Source: an uncultured Actinomycetes bacterium
Lineage (GTDB): Bacteria > Actinomycetota > Coriobacteriia > Coriobacteriales > Atopobiaceae
Direction of reading: 5' to 3'
Length of the DNA stretch: 50,433 nucleotides
NCBI GenBank assembly: GCA_900314685.1
Contig: OMWE01000019.1
Span: 1 to 50,433 of the forward strand
The translations under genes were made by a program, and so were the position numbers. The notes below the pieces were generated by a model that saw only the letters and a list, made by a program, of their open reading frames with translations, was not told the origin of the DNA and did not search any database. This document shows, in pieces, positions 1 to 8,964 of the stretch (positions are counted from its first letter, which is position 1; each line of letters opens with the position of its first letter).

Positions 1-898
1 CCTTGATGGTGTCGAGCTGGGAGAGGTCCTGGTCGTTCTCGATAGCCTGCTCGATGCGCTGCTCGCGCTCGGCCTCGGCCTTCTGCTGCTTGCGGCGCTC
101 CTTGCGGCGGCGACGACGGCCCGTGGACTCCTCGTTTGCCTCTGCGACCGCCTGACGGGCCTCCTCGAGCACGTGCTCGCGGTTGTACTCCTCGGCGGCA
201 CGGGCCATGCGGCTGTAGCGATCGCCGTCGTCATCGGAGTCACGGCGTCCCTTGCGTCCGCGTCCGCGCCCGCGGCCGTTGCTCTCGTCGCGGCTCGGGG
301 CACCGGCGTCGGCGTCGGCCGGCTCGGGACGGCGGGCACGCTTGCCCTCGTCGCTGCGCGAGCGGCGCTCGCCGCGGGCCTCTTCCTTCTTTGCCGAGGC
401 CTCCGCCGCCTGTTGGGCGAGGACCTCCTCCTGCTGGGCGATCTGGTCGAGCAGGCTCGTGAAGGTCGGCATCGTCTTGGGCGCGGTGTCCTTGGGACGC
501 CTCGCCTCTTCCTCCGCCTTGCGGCGGGCCTCCTCGGCAGCCTTCTCCTCCTCGGCCTTCTTGCGGGCCTCCTCGGCACGGCGCTGCGCCTCTGCGGCAG
601 CCTTGCGCTCCCTTTCGCGGCGCTCCTCGGCAGCCAGGCGCTCCTTCTCCGCCTTTTCGGCGGCTTCGCGCTCGGCCGCCGCCTTGGCCTCCTCCTCGGC
701 CTTCTTTGCGGCCTCGATCTCGGCCGCACGGGCCTCCAGGATCGGCTTGAGCTTCTTGCGGACCATTGCGACGTAGGCATCCTCGAGGGTCGACGAGGGG
801 GTCTTTGCCGGGATCATCATTTCTTTGAGGTAGCCCAGCATCTCCTTGCCGGACATGCCAAACTCTTTTGCCAGCTCACTTACGCGGGTCTTCGCCAT
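1..898 (-). CDS. infB: Translation initiation factor IF-2, N-terminal part (truncated by window edge)
   Basis: Reading frame open from an ATG at 898 to the window edge, about 299 residues. It begins MAKTRVSELAKEFGMSGKEM, the IF2_N helical domain that starts bacterial IF-2. This is followed by a long Ala/Glu/Lys/Arg-rich charged linker, typical of high-GC actinobacterial IF-2; the GTPase domain lies outside the window. The start is supported by AGGAAGG about 5 nt upstream. It follows nusA with a 66-nt gap, as in the conserved rimP-nusA-infB operon. IF-2 places formyl-Met-tRNA in the ribosomal P site. Identity is firm from the N-terminal domain and the context, although the G domain is not visible. 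Confidence 0.93.
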   Translation of the reverse strand, partial: MAKTRVSELAKEFGMSGKEMLGYLKEMMIPAKTPSSTLEDAYVAMVRKKLKPILEARAAEIEAAKKAEEEAKAAAEREAAEKAEKERLAAEERRERERKAAAEAQRRAEEARKKAEEEKAAEEARRKAEEEARRPKDTAPKTMPTFTSLLDQIAQQEEVLAQQAAEASAKKEEARGERRSRSDEGKRARRPEPADADAGAPSRDESNGRGRGRGRKGRRDSDDDGDRYSRMARAAEEYNREHVLEEARQAVAEANEESTGRRRRRKERRKQQKAEAEREQRIEQAIENDQDLSQLDTIK

Positions 899-964
899 AT
901 GACCTACCTTCCTGCAACGTGCTTCGTGACGCGTACGCGTCTATTGGTCGCGGTGGGACCGCGC

Positions 965-2224
965 TTAGATCAGGGAATCGGGGTCGTCGGAGACGGCCAC
1001 GTCGTCGAGCTCCTGGAGCTTCTCGTGGATGCCGCAGAAACGTGAGCCGGGACGGGCCTGGTTGCGGCACTGGATGCCGGTGGGCCCGACGTACTCGCAG
1101 CGGTGGGCACCCTCCTCCAGCTCGGGCTCGTCGACCTCCTCGCGGACCGGCAGCTGCTTGAGCACCTTCGAGGCGAGCGACTCGTTCTTGATATCGATGT
1201 GGTAGCCGGTGAGTCGGGCGGCGAGGCGGGCGTTCTGGCCCTCCTTGCCGATGGCCAGGCTCAGCTGGTCGTCGGGGACGATGACCGTGGCATAGGTGTT
1301 GTCGGGGTCGGGATCCACGACGACGCGCGTGACCTTGGCGGGCGACAGAGCCGCAGCGATGCGCTTCGCGGGATCATCGGACCACAGCACGACGTCCACG
1401 CGCTCACCGCGGAGCTCGGAGACGACCGTGCGGACACGGCTGCCCTTGGGTCCGACGCAGGCGCCGACGGGGTCGAGACGGTCATCGAGCGAGCTCACGG
1501 CCACCTTGGAGCGGACACCGGCATCGCGCGCGATCGAGCGGACCTCGACGACGCCGTCATACACCTCGGGCACCTCGAGCTCGAAGAGGCGCTTGATGAG
1601 GTCTGGGTGCGTGCGCGAGATCACGATGGAGGGGCGGGTGCGCTCACCGCGGACGGGCGCCTCGTTGCTATTGGGGTTGCGGACGTCGATGATGATCGCC
1701 TTGAGGCGCTGGTTGTGCATGTAGCGCTCGCCCTGCGGGCGTTCGTTGCGCTCGTCGGGATAACGGCGCTGGTCGAAATGCGGCAGCTCCGCCTCGACGC
1801 CTTCGCGGATCTTGACGATCGTGAAGTCGGGCGTGGACTGCAGCACCGTGCCGGTGATGATGTCGCCGATGCGGTCGGAGAACTCCTCGTAGATCTGCTC
1901 GCGCGCGGCGTTGCGCACGATGGCGTTGATCTCCGCCTTCGCATGCTGGGCGGCGATGCGGCTCGTGTCCTTGGGGGTCACGTCCTCCTCGTCGAACTCG
2001 GTGTACTCGCCGGTCTCGGGGTCGGGCTCGCCCACGGGGATGAGCTTGTACACGTAGACCTTGCCCGTCTGCGGGTCCATCGTCACGCGCGCGCCGTACT
2101 CGAGGTGCATGACGTTGGCGTAGCTCTCGGCCAGCGACTGCTCGAGCTTGCCGATCAGGTACATCTGGTCGATGTGCTTCTCCTCGCAGAGCGTCATCAG
2201 CGCTTCCATCATCTCGGATGCCAT
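965..2224 (-). CDS. nusA: Transcription termination/antitermination protein NusA
   Basis: 419 residues. The order is an N-terminal RNA-polymerase-binding domain, an S1 domain (about residues 125-200, DIITGTVLQST...), then two KH domains (GACVGPKGSR near 270 and LAIGKEGQNARLAARL near 335). It modulates pausing, termination and antitermination. The start ATG at 2224 has AAAGGAAG upstream. The C-terminus carries an unusual Cys/His motif, C-x9-C-x10-C-x2-H (RCEYVGPTGIQC...FCGIH), that could bind zinc. Acidic NusA repeats of the E. coli kind are absent. No ylxR/rnpM gene lies between it and infB. Family assignment is certain; the role of the Cys motif is unknown. Confidence 0.97.
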   Translation of the reverse strand: MASEMMEALMTLCEEKHIDQMYLIGKLEQSLAESYANVMHLEYGARVTMDPQTGKVYVYKLIPVGEPDPETGEYTEFDEEDVTPKDTSRIAAQHAKAEINAIVRNAAREQIYEEFSDRIGDIITGTVLQSTPDFTIVKIREGVEAELPHFDQRRYPDERNERPQGERYMHNQRLKAIIIDVRNPNSNEAPVRGERTRPSIVISRTHPDLIKRLFELEVPEVYDGVVEVRSIARDAGVRSKVAVSSLDDRLDPVGACVGPKGSRVRTVVSELRGERVDVVLWSDDPAKRIAAALSPAKVTRVVVDPDPDNTYATVIVPDDQLSLAIGKEGQNARLAARLTGYHIDIKNESLASKVLKQLPVREEVDEPELEEGAHRCEYVGPTGIQCRNQARPGSRFCGIHEKLQELDDVAVSDDPDSLI

Positions 2225-2334
2225 CTGCGTGTCTTCCTTTCTCTCGTCGGCGCCTGGGCGCCCCGGCTCTTCTTTGCATTGACTGTGCTTATAGGTGCCG
2301 CATCGGCCCTCAATTACCGACGGGCACGCACCGA

Positions 2335-2826
2335 TTACTTCTTCTTGCCTTTGCCCGCTTCGTAGTCAGGCTTGATTTTGGCGGTCTTGACCTGCTCGAA
2401 GGGAATCCTGTGCTCCCCCTCGTCGTCGGCGATGACCACGTCGCCGTCGGCGACGCCCCCCAGAGTGCCTGAGTAGCGCCTGCGGCCCTCGGTCGCCGTC
2501 GTGGTCAGGCTCACCTGCTGGCCTGCGAAACGCTCGAAGTCATGGACACGGCGCAGCGGACGGTCCATCCCCGGCGAGGAGACCTCCAGCGTGTAGGCGC
2601 CGGGCAGCGGGTCGAGCTCGTCGAGCGCCGCGCTGATCCAGTCGGTCTCGGCCGTGACCTCGTCGAGCGTGATCGTCGGGAGAGACTCGTCCGCATGGTC
2701 GATGCGCACGCGCACGATGGGGGCCGCGGCGGCTCCTGCGACTTCCACGTCTACAATGTCCACCTCATGGGCCGCGGCCAGGCTCTCGAGCGCGGTGAGC
2801 ACCGCTTGTCTGACATCCTCGTGCAT
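2335..2826 (-). CDS. rimP: Ribosome maturation factor RimP
   Basis: About 163 residues, usual for RimP, with the signature DELDPLPGAYTLEVSSPGMDRPL and a basic, Lys-rich C-terminus. RimP assists 30S subunit maturation in the cytoplasm. It is the first gene of the rimP-nusA-infB operon, 110 nt ahead of nusA. The start is ambiguous: ATG at 2826 has AGGG 6 nt upstream and is preferred; ATG at 2832 is two codons earlier; the frame also extends to 2889 but passes through the leader hairpin. Confidence 0.93.
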   Translation of the reverse strand: MHEDVRQAVLTALESLAAAHEVDIVDVEVAGAAAAPIVRVRIDHADESLPTITLDEVTAETDWISAALDELDPLPGAYTLEVSSPGMDRPLRRVHDFERFAGQQVSLTTTATEGRRRYSGTLGGVADGDVVIADDEGEHRIPFEQVKTAKIKPDYEAGKGKKK

Positions 2827-2846
2827 TTCCATCCCTACAACAGAAA

Positions 2847-2877
2847 GGAAGCGGGGCGAGAGATCCACCCCACTTCC
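2847..2877 (-). promoter_or_regulatory. Leader hairpin before rimP (possible attenuator)
   Basis: GGAAG-GGGG pairs with CCCC-CTTCC across an 11-nt loop with one mismatch. Read on the minus strand it is followed by CCTTTCTG, a short T-rich run. It sits between the promoter at 2904-2932 and the rimP start. It could be a weak terminator/attenuator or a 5' stabilising hairpin; NusA autoregulation through this leader is only a hypothesis. Confidence 0.5.
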
Positions 2878-2903
2878 TTCACAATCCAAACATACACATT
2901 GGT

Positions 2904-2932
2904 ATTAAAACACAGGCGTTCACGCAGGTCAA
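2904..2932 (-). promoter_or_regulatory. Sigma70-type promoter of the rimP-nusA-infB operon
   Basis: On the minus strand, -35 TTGACC (2927-2932), a 17-bp spacer, and -10 TTTAAT (2904-2909). It begins directly after the stop codon of the upstream transpeptidase gene and fires toward rimP. Confidence 0.65.
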
Positions 2933-2933
2933 T

Positions 2934-4382
2934 CTACCAGTGCACTATCACCTTATCTCCAACACGGGTGAGCTCGTAGAGCTGCGCCGCCTTGTCGGTC
3001 GGCAGGTTCACGCAACCGTGGCTGCCGTTGTACTGGTAGATGCTGCCTCCGAACTGGCTGCGCCAGCTCGCGTCGTGCAGGCCGACGTCGTTGCCGATGA
3101 AGGGCATCCAGTAGGTGACCTTGCTCTTGTAGTCCGGCTCGCCGTCCTCGTCCTCGTCGGCCCCGATGAGAGTCTGGTTCTTGGCCTTGTTGCCGTTGAT
3201 GGCATAGGTACCGGTCGGCGTCGCGCGGTCCTCGCCCATATCGCCCGAGACGATATAAGAAGACCAGATCACCTCGCCCTCGTCGTCGTACATGCGGGCG
3301 TATTGCGTCGTGAGGTTCACGTCGATGTGACGCCCGAGCTCCGAGGCTCCCTCGGTTGCAGCAGGAAGGTCGGAGAGCACCTTGGTGGACACCTCGATGG
3401 AGTCCGACTTATTGCTCTGGATGGCGTCTGCGATCGCATTGACCGTGGCGTCGGCGTCGAGTCCGTAGGTATGGGCCTCATCCGTACGTGCCGCGGCGCT
3501 CTTGAGCTCCTTCTTCGCCCATTTCTTGATCGCGCCGGTGTCGAGCGTCACAGCGTAGTCGTCACCGAAGCTAATCCAGCCTTTGATGAGGTCGCCCGTG
3601 ACATGCGCGACTTCCTTGTCGTTGACCGTCAGAGGTATGTCGAGGGCGATCATCTTGTTCGCCGCATCAACGGCACTCGTGAGCTTATCGTTGTCGGAGG
3701 TGACGTTCGGCTGAATGAGCGCATCGTCGGTGAGCTGGACGCTGTCCTTGAGGTCACCCGCGCATTCGTCCGCCGCCGCCTCGACCGCCTCGGCTTTGAG
3801 CTGCGTGCCGGCGGCTTCGGGCGCAACCACATAGGCTTTCTTTTCCTCATCGTATCTGGGCGCGGCGTCCGTGGGCGCCTGAGCGGTGCCGTTGTACTCC
3901 TCTACGGAGGCGTCGACGAGGGCTTTGAGCTTATCCTCGTCGTAGGAGACCGCCTCGTCGACCACGATGCCCTGCGGCTGCAGCATATCGATCACCCAGC
4001 GGGACGGCTCCGTCTCGGCCTTCGCGGCATCGGCGAGCCCCTTGCCGTCCACGGTCAGGTCGATGTCGGAGGCCTTGATGGCGAGCTCGTACCCATCGCC
4101 ATAGGTGATGGACGTCTGCCACGCCTCCCCCGCCTTGTCGACCTGGGCGGTCAAGGTCGGCACGTCCATAGTGGAGACGTCCATGCCGTTGACGGTGGTA
4201 CCCGGCACGAAATGGCTGCTGAAATAGTAGTAACCCGCCCCATATGCGGCAGCGAGCAGGCAGACGACCGCCAGCGTCACGAGGGCGACGGCATGACGTC
4301 CGCCCTTCTTTTCCTGCGATGCAGGTACCGCGTGCGCCCCTGCAACAGCTTTTCCCGACACCGAGACCCCAATCCATACCAT
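2934..4382 (-). CDS. L,D-transpeptidase (YkuD domain) with N-terminal membrane anchor
   Basis: About 482 residues. There is a short cytoplasmic tail, one membrane segment (HAVALVTLAVVCLLAAAYGAGYYYF region), then a long extracellular part resembling the duplicated peptidoglycan-binding module that precedes YkuD domains in Gram-positive bacteria. The C-terminal YkuD catalytic domain carries HDASWRSQFGG followed by GSHGCVNLP, with the catalytic Cys in SHGC. It should form 3-3 cross-links or anchor proteins in peptidoglycan. The start is uncertain: ATG 4382 lacks a clear ribosome site, a GTG at 4361 has TGGGG 5-6 nt upstream, and the frame also opens at TTG 4415. A paralogue lies at 20473-22110. 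Confidence 0.9.
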   Translation of the reverse strand: MVWIGVSVSGKAVAGAHAVPASQEKKGGRHAVALVTLAVVCLLAAAYGAGYYYFSSHFVPGTTVNGMDVSTMDVPTLTAQVDKAGEAWQTSITYGDGYELAIKASDIDLTVDGKGLADAAKAETEPSRWVIDMLQPQGIVVDEAVSYDEDKLKALVDASVEEYNGTAQAPTDAAPRYDEEKKAYVVAPEAAGTQLKAEAVEAAADECAGDLKDSVQLTDDALIQPNVTSDNDKLTSAVDAANKMIALDIPLTVNDKEVAHVTGDLIKGWISFGDDYAVTLDTGAIKKWAKKELKSAAARTDEAHTYGLDADATVNAIADAIQSNKSDSIEVSTKVLSDLPAATEGASELGRHIDVNLTTQYARMYDDEGEVIWSSYIVSGDMGEDRATPTGTYAINGNKAKNQTLIGADEDEDGEPDYKSKVTYWMPFIGNDVGLHDASWRSQFGGSIYQYNGSHGCVNLPTDKAAQLYELTRVGDKVIVHW

Positions 4383-4420
4383 CTGTAGTGCGTTTGAACC
4401 GCATTGAAAGTGCAATACAG

Positions 4421-4442
4421 GCGCGAGTAAGTCTACTCGCGC
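4421..4442 (-). terminator. Perfect hairpin after leuS (weak terminator candidate)
   Basis: GCGCGAGTA/TACTCGCGC, 9 bp with a 4-nt loop, 24 bp beyond the leuS stop. The minus-strand sequence after it (CTGTATTGCACTTT) is only moderately T-rich, so termination efficiency is uncertain. It also lies just ahead of the transpeptidase start. Confidence 0.45.
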
Positions 4443-4466
4443 CTGCCAAGGTCTGGCAATCCCGTG

Positions 4467-7013
4467 CTAGATTGCCACGATATTCACAAGACGACCGGGC
4501 ACGACGACGACCTTCTTGACCGTCTTGCCCGCGATCTGGTCGGCGACGGCCGCGCGCGCCGCAGCCTCGAGCTCCTCCTTGGAGGCGTCGACCGGCACGT
4601 CGATGCGGGCGCGGACCTTGCCCTTGACCTGGACTGCGATCTCGACCGTCTCGTTGGCGGCCTGGCTCTCGTCGAACTCCGGCCAGGGCTCGTTGTAGAC
4701 CGAAGCCTCGCAACCGAGCGCGGCGTGGAAGAGCTCCTCGCACATATGCGGGGTGATCGGGGCGAGCATCGCGACGATGTCGTGGGCGACGCGCCAGTCA
4801 AAGGCGGCGTTGTGGTCGGAGGCGGGGGCGTCGTTCACATACTTCGAGACGGCGTTGACGAGCTCCATCACCGCGGAGATGGCGGTGTTGAACTGGCCCC
4901 GGTCGAAGTCCTGCGTGGCCTTGATGCCCAGCTTGTGCAGGTCGTGGTTGAGGTCGGCCGCGGCGCCCGTGAGGTCGGCGGGGCTGTAGTCACCGCGCTT
5001 GGCATCCTGGCTCAGCAGCCAGACCAGGCGCCACACACGCTTGATGAAGCGGTTGGAGCCGGCGACGACCTCCTCGTCCCAGGCGAAGTCCTTCTCGGGC
5101 GGGGCGATGAAGAGAATGGCCAGGCGCATGGTGTCGGCGCCGTACGGCCCGATGACCGAGCTGGGCGGCACGACGTTGCCCTTGGACTTGGACATCGTCT
5201 CGCCGTTGGCGTCCTTGACCATGCCCTGGCAGAGCAGGTTGGTGAAGGGCTCGTCCACGTCGACCATGCCCAGGTCGCGCAGGACCTTGGTCCAGAAACG
5301 CGAGTAGAGCAGGTGCAGGATGGCGTGCTCGATGCCGCCGATGTAGTTGTCGACCGGCATCCAGCGGTCCACGGCCTCCTTGGAGAAGGGCGCCTGGTCG
5401 TTGTGGGGGTCGCAGTAGCGCAGGTAGTACCAGCTGGAGCACGTGAAGGTGTCCATGGTGTCGGTGATGCGCTTTGCGGGCTTGCCGCACTTGGGACAGG
5501 TGGTCTCGTAGAAGGGCGCGTACTCCGCAAGCGTGTCACCGGCCCCCAGGTCCAGGTCCTCCGGCAGCAGGACGGGCAGCTGGTCCTCGGGCACGGGGAC
5601 GTCGCCGCAGTCGTCGCAGTGAATCATGGGAATCGGGTTGCCCCAGTAGCGCTGGCGGGAGATCAGCCAGTCGCGCAGGCGGAACTGGACCTTGGTGCGG
5701 CCCATGCCCTTGTCCTCGAGCTCCTTGATGATGGCGTCGACGGCCTCGGAGTGCTTGCCGCCCCTCATGCCGGTGAACTTGCCCGACTGCACCAGGTAGC
5801 CCTCTGCGACCATGGCCTGATCCCAGTCGACATCGGTCACAACGAGATCCTGCTGATCCTTGAGCTGCTCGTAGAGGGGGTCGTCTTTCTCGCAGATGAT
5901 GGGCGGGATGGGCAGGCCGTACTTGCGGGCGAAGTCAAAGTCGCGCTGGTCGCCGCAGGGCACGCCCATCACGGCGCCGGTGCCGTAGTCCAGCAGGACA
6001 TAGTCGGCCACCCACAGGGGCATGGGCTTGCCCGTCATCGGGTTGATCACGTAACGACCGGTAAAGACACCGTGTTTCTCGCGGGAGGATCCCTGGCGGT
6101 CGACGGCGCTGACCTGCTCCACGCTCTTCTTCAGCGCGAGGTAGGCCTCCTCGTACTCGGTGCCGGCGACAAGCTCGGCCGCGAGGTCGCTCTCGGGCGG
6201 CAGCACCATGAAGGAGGTGCCGAAGATGGTGTCGGCACGGGTGGTGAAGACGGTGATCTTGCGGTCGGTGGGCGTCACGCCGTCGGTGTCGGCTAGCAGG
6301 AAGTCAATCTCGGCGCCCTCGGAGCGGCCGATCCAGTTGCGCTGCTGGGCCTTGACGTTTTCGGGCCAACCCTCGAGCTGGTCGATATCGTCCAGGAGCT
6401 CCTGGGCGTAGTCGGTGATCTTGAGGTACCACTGGGAGAGCTCGCGCTTCTCGGGCACGCTGCCGCAGCGCCAGCACTTGCCGTCGACGACCTGCTCGTT
6501 GGCGAGGACCGTCTGGCAGGTGGGGCACCAGTTGACCGGAGAGGTCGCGCGGTAAGCCAGGCCCTTCTTCCACATCTGGATGAACATCCACTGGCCCCAC
6601 TTGTAGTACTCGGGGTCGCAGGTGTTGAACATGCGGTCGTAGTCGTAGGAGAAGCCCATGCGCTTCATGGTCTTGACGGCCTGGGCGATGTTCTGATGGG
6701 TCCACTTGCCGGCCTGAGTGTGGTGCTTGATGGCCGCGTTCTCGGCGGGCAGGCCAAAGGCGTCGAAGCCCATGGGATGCAGCACGTCGTAGCCGCGCAT
6801 GCGGGCCTGGCGTGCCATCGCGTCGCCGATCGTGTAGTTGCGCGCGTGGCCCATGTGCAGGTCGCCCGAGGGATACGGGAACATCTCCAGCACGTACTTC
6901 TTGGGCTTGGCGGGGTCCTCGTCGGTCTTGTAGAGGGCCACGTCCTCCCAGATCTTCTGCCACTTTTCCTCTATGGCCTGCGCGTCGTAGGCCGGAATCT
7001 CTTTGTCAGCCAT
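4467..7013 (-). CDS. leuS: Leucyl-tRNA synthetase
   Basis: 848 residues, normal for bacterial LeuRS. It has the class I HIGH motif as DLHMGHARNYT (about residues 51-61), a CP1 editing domain, Cys pairs NWCPTC...CWRCG and IHCDDC...TTCPKCG compatible with zinc binding, and the KMSKS loop as MSKSKGN (about residue 600). It charges tRNA-Leu with ATP. The start ATG is preceded by GGAAGG. No T-box fits in the roughly 100 nt between it and the upstream terminator, in contrast to ileS in this window. It appears to be a single-gene transcript. Confidence 0.98.
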   Translation of the reverse strand: MADKEIPAYDAQAIEEKWQKIWEDVALYKTDEDPAKPKKYVLEMFPYPSGDLHMGHARNYTIGDAMARQARMRGYDVLHPMGFDAFGLPAENAAIKHHTQAGKWTHQNIAQAVKTMKRMGFSYDYDRMFNTCDPEYYKWGQWMFIQMWKKGLAYRATSPVNWCPTCQTVLANEQVVDGKCWRCGSVPEKRELSQWYLKITDYAQELLDDIDQLEGWPENVKAQQRNWIGRSEGAEIDFLLADTDGVTPTDRKITVFTTRADTIFGTSFMVLPPESDLAAELVAGTEYEEAYLALKKSVEQVSAVDRQGSSREKHGVFTGRYVINPMTGKPMPLWVADYVLLDYGTGAVMGVPCGDQRDFDFARKYGLPIPPIICEKDDPLYEQLKDQQDLVVTDVDWDQAMVAEGYLVQSGKFTGMRGGKHSEAVDAIIKELEDKGMGRTKVQFRLRDWLISRQRYWGNPIPMIHCDDCGDVPVPEDQLPVLLPEDLDLGAGDTLAEYAPFYETTCPKCGKPAKRITDTMDTFTCSSWYYLRYCDPHNDQAPFSKEAVDRWMPVDNYIGGIEHAILHLLYSRFWTKVLRDLGMVDVDEPFTNLLCQGMVKDANGETMSKSKGNVVPPSSVIGPYGADTMRLAILFIAPPEKDFAWDEEVVAGSNRFIKRVWRLVWLLSQDAKRGDYSPADLTGAAADLNHDLHKLGIKATQDFDRGQFNTAISAVMELVNAVSKYVNDAPASDHNAAFDWRVAHDIVAMLAPITPHMCEELFHAALGCEASVYNEPWPEFDESQAANETVEIAVQVKGKVRARIDVPVDASKEELEAAARAAVADQIAGKTVKKVVVVPGRLVNIVAI

Positions 7014-7112
7014 GGCCGTCCTTCCAAAACAGTCACAAAGTCACAAGTCAGCAGTATAGCCGAGACGTGCTGCTACGCTGCTTTATTTACTTACCTGACA
7101 ATAGCAGCCGCG

Positions 7113-7152
7113 TAAGGCAAAGGGCGCACCCGCCGTGAATCCGGGTACGCCC
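7113..7152 (-). terminator. Rho-independent terminator after guaB
   Basis: GGGCG-ACCCG pairs with CGGGT-CGCCC (7122-7152), 10 base pairs with one mismatch and an 8-nt loop. It is followed on the minus strand by TTTGCCTT. It lies 90 nt past the guaB stop and separates guaB from leuS. Confidence 0.65.
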
Positions 7153-7241
7153 CCATCCTGTTCATGCATCTACATTCAGGCAACGACCCCGAAGCGATCG
7201 GTCGGGGACACGATCGCACCCGACAAGTCCGACGCTACACC

Positions 7242-8759
7242 CTACGAGCGGAAGTTAATCTGCTCCTGGTTGGCGTCCTTGAGCACGACGTCGTGCGCGC
7301 CGCCCTCGACCAGCGAGGTCGCGGAGACCAGCGTGAGCTTGGCCTTGTCACGCAGCTCGGCGAGGTTGAGCGCGCCGCAGTTGCACATGGTTGAGCGTAC
7401 CTTGAGCAGGGAGTTGTCCACGTTCTCCTTGAGCGGGCCGGCGTAGGGGACGTAGGAGTCGACGCCCTCGACAAAGGAGAGCTTCTTTTTGCCGCCCAGG
7501 TCGTAACGGGCCCAGTTGCGGGCGCGCGCGGAGCCCTCGCCCCAGTACTCCTTCATGTAGGAGCCGTTGACGTTGACGCGGCGGGTGGGGCTCTCGTCGA
7601 AGCGCGCGAAGTAGCGGCCCAGCATCAGGAAGTCGGCGCCCATCGCAAAGGCCAGCGTCATGTGGTAGTCGTAGACGATGCCGCCGTCGGAGCAGACGGG
7701 CACGTAGACACCGGTCTCCTCGTAGTACTTGTCACGCGCCTCGCAGACGTCGATCAGCGCGGAGGCCTGGCCGCGGCCGATGCCCTTCTGCTCGCGGGTG
7801 ATGCAGATGGAGCCGCCGCCGATGCCGACCTTGACGAAGTCCGCGCCCGCCTCCGCCAGGAAGCGGAAACCGTCACCGTCGACCACGTTGCCGGCACCCA
7901 CCTTGACGGTGTCGCCGTAGGTCTTGCGGATCCAGGCCAGCGTACGGGACTGCCACTCGGAGTAGCCCTCGGAGGAGTCGATGCACAGCACGTCGGCACC
8001 GGCCTCGACCAGCAGGGGCACGCGCTCCTCGTAGTCGCGGGTGTTGATGCCCGCGCCGACCACGTAACGCTTGTGGCTGTCCAGCAGCTCGCCGGGGTTG
8101 GACTTGTGGCTGTCGTAGTCCTTGCGGAAGACGAGCGAGACGAGGTGGCCCTCCTTGTCGAGGATGGGCAGCTGGTTAAGCTTGTTGTCCCAGATGATGT
8201 CGTTGGCGGTCTTGAGCGAGGTGGACTCGTCGGCGTAGATCAGCTTGTCGAGCGGGGTCATGAAGTCGCGCACGAGCTTGTCGCGGGAGTCGCGGCTGGG
8301 ACGGTAGTCACGCGAGGTCACGATGCCCAGCAGCTTGCCGTGGGGCGTGCCGTCGTCGGTGACGGGCATGGTGGAGTGCCCGGTGCGCTCCTTGACGTCG
8401 AGGACGTCCTGCAGGGTCATATCGGGGGTGAGCGTGGAGTCGGAGACGACGAAGCCCGCCTTGTACTCCTTGACCTGGCGCACCATGGCGGCCTCGTCCT
8501 CGGCGGTCTGGGAGCCGTAGATAAAGGAGATGCCGCCCTCCTGCGCCAGGGCGATGGCCAGGCGCGGGCCGGAGACGGACTGCATGATGGCCGAGGTCAT
8601 CGGGATGTTCATGGTGATTGCGGGCTTCTCGCCCTTCTTGAACTTGACGAGCGGGGTCTCGAGGCTCACGTTGTCGGGAATGTTCTCAGCAGACGAGTAG
8701 CCGGGGACCAGCAGATACTCGGAAAAGGTGTGAGACGTACCCGGAATGATGGTTGCCAT
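7242..8759 (-). CDS. guaB: Inosine-5'-monophosphate dehydrogenase, Tritrichomonas-like type
   Basis: 505 residues. A (beta/alpha)8 barrel is interrupted by two CBS domains (about residues 95-210). The catalytic Cys lies in [15 protein letters not shown], the phosphate site in [10 protein letters not shown], and the flap reads [12 protein letters not shown]...[22 protein letters not shown]. It oxidises IMP to XMP with NAD+, the committed step to GMP. The flap and the segment [12 protein letters not shown] differ from common bacterial GuaB but match the Tritrichomonas foetus enzyme as I remember it. The start ATG 8759 (MATIIPG) has AAGGAG upstream; longer starts are less likely. No guaA is adjacent. 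Confidence 0.96.
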   Translation of the reverse strand: MATIIPGTSHTFSEYLLVPGYSSAENIPDNVSLETPLVKFKKGEKPAITMNIPMTSAIMQSVSGPRLAIALAQEGGISFIYGSQTAEDEAAMVRQVKEYKAGFVVSDSTLTPDMTLQDVLDVKERTGHSTMPVTDDGTPHGKLLGIVTSRDYRPSRDSRDKLVRDFMTPLDKLIYADESTSLKTANDIIWDNKLNQLPILDKEGHLVSLVFRKDYDSHKSNPGELLDSHKRYVVGAGINTRDYEERVPLLVEAGADVLCIDSSEGYSEWQSRTLAWIRKTYGDTVKVGAGNVVDGDGFRFLAEAGADFVKVGIGGGSICITREQKGIGRGQASALIDVCEARDKYYEETGVYVPVCSDGGIVYDYHMTLAFAMGADFLMLGRYFARFDESPTRRVNVNGSYMKEYWGEGSARARNWARYDLGGKKKLSFVEGVDSYVPYAGPLKENVDNSLLKVRSTMCNCGALNLAELRDKAKLTLVSATSLVEGGAHDVVLKDANQEQINFRS

Positions 8760-8863
8760 GCATGCTCCTTCTTTTTCGACGTTTGCCCGCCGCTCGCAGC
8801 CTGACGCCCGCTGCTTGCCGTGCATACCTTGCCGCTCACCGATGATTTCACATCGTTTACGGC

Positions 8864-8889
8864 ATTGTAGGACAAATTGATGATGTCAA
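8864..8889 (-). promoter_or_regulatory. Possible guaB promoter
   Basis: On the minus strand a perfect TTGACA (8884-8889) and TACAAT (8864-8869), but only 14 bp apart instead of about 17. It may be a weak or factor-dependent promoter, or one of the two boxes may be coincidental. I found no purine-riboswitch core in the roughly 105-nt leader. Confidence 0.35.
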
Positions 8890-8964
8890 GCACCGCATCA
8901 GGAGTTTGTGGAGACCACCGCTAAATCTGCGGGTTTTGGCTAGCCGCGCAGCACGACAGCCGCC

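Noticed and set aside
4464..6296. 610-residue open frame on the plus strand
   Set aside because: Antisense shadow of leuS with the same biased composition.
7014..7121. T-box leader before leuS
   Set aside because: The space to the guaB terminator is only about 100 nt and has no TGGTA-type T-box or terminator on the minus strand.
8760..8964. Purine riboswitch before guaB
   Set aside because: No conserved purine aptamer loops (TATA...GG) could be recognised, and the likely promoter leaves only about 100 nt of leader.
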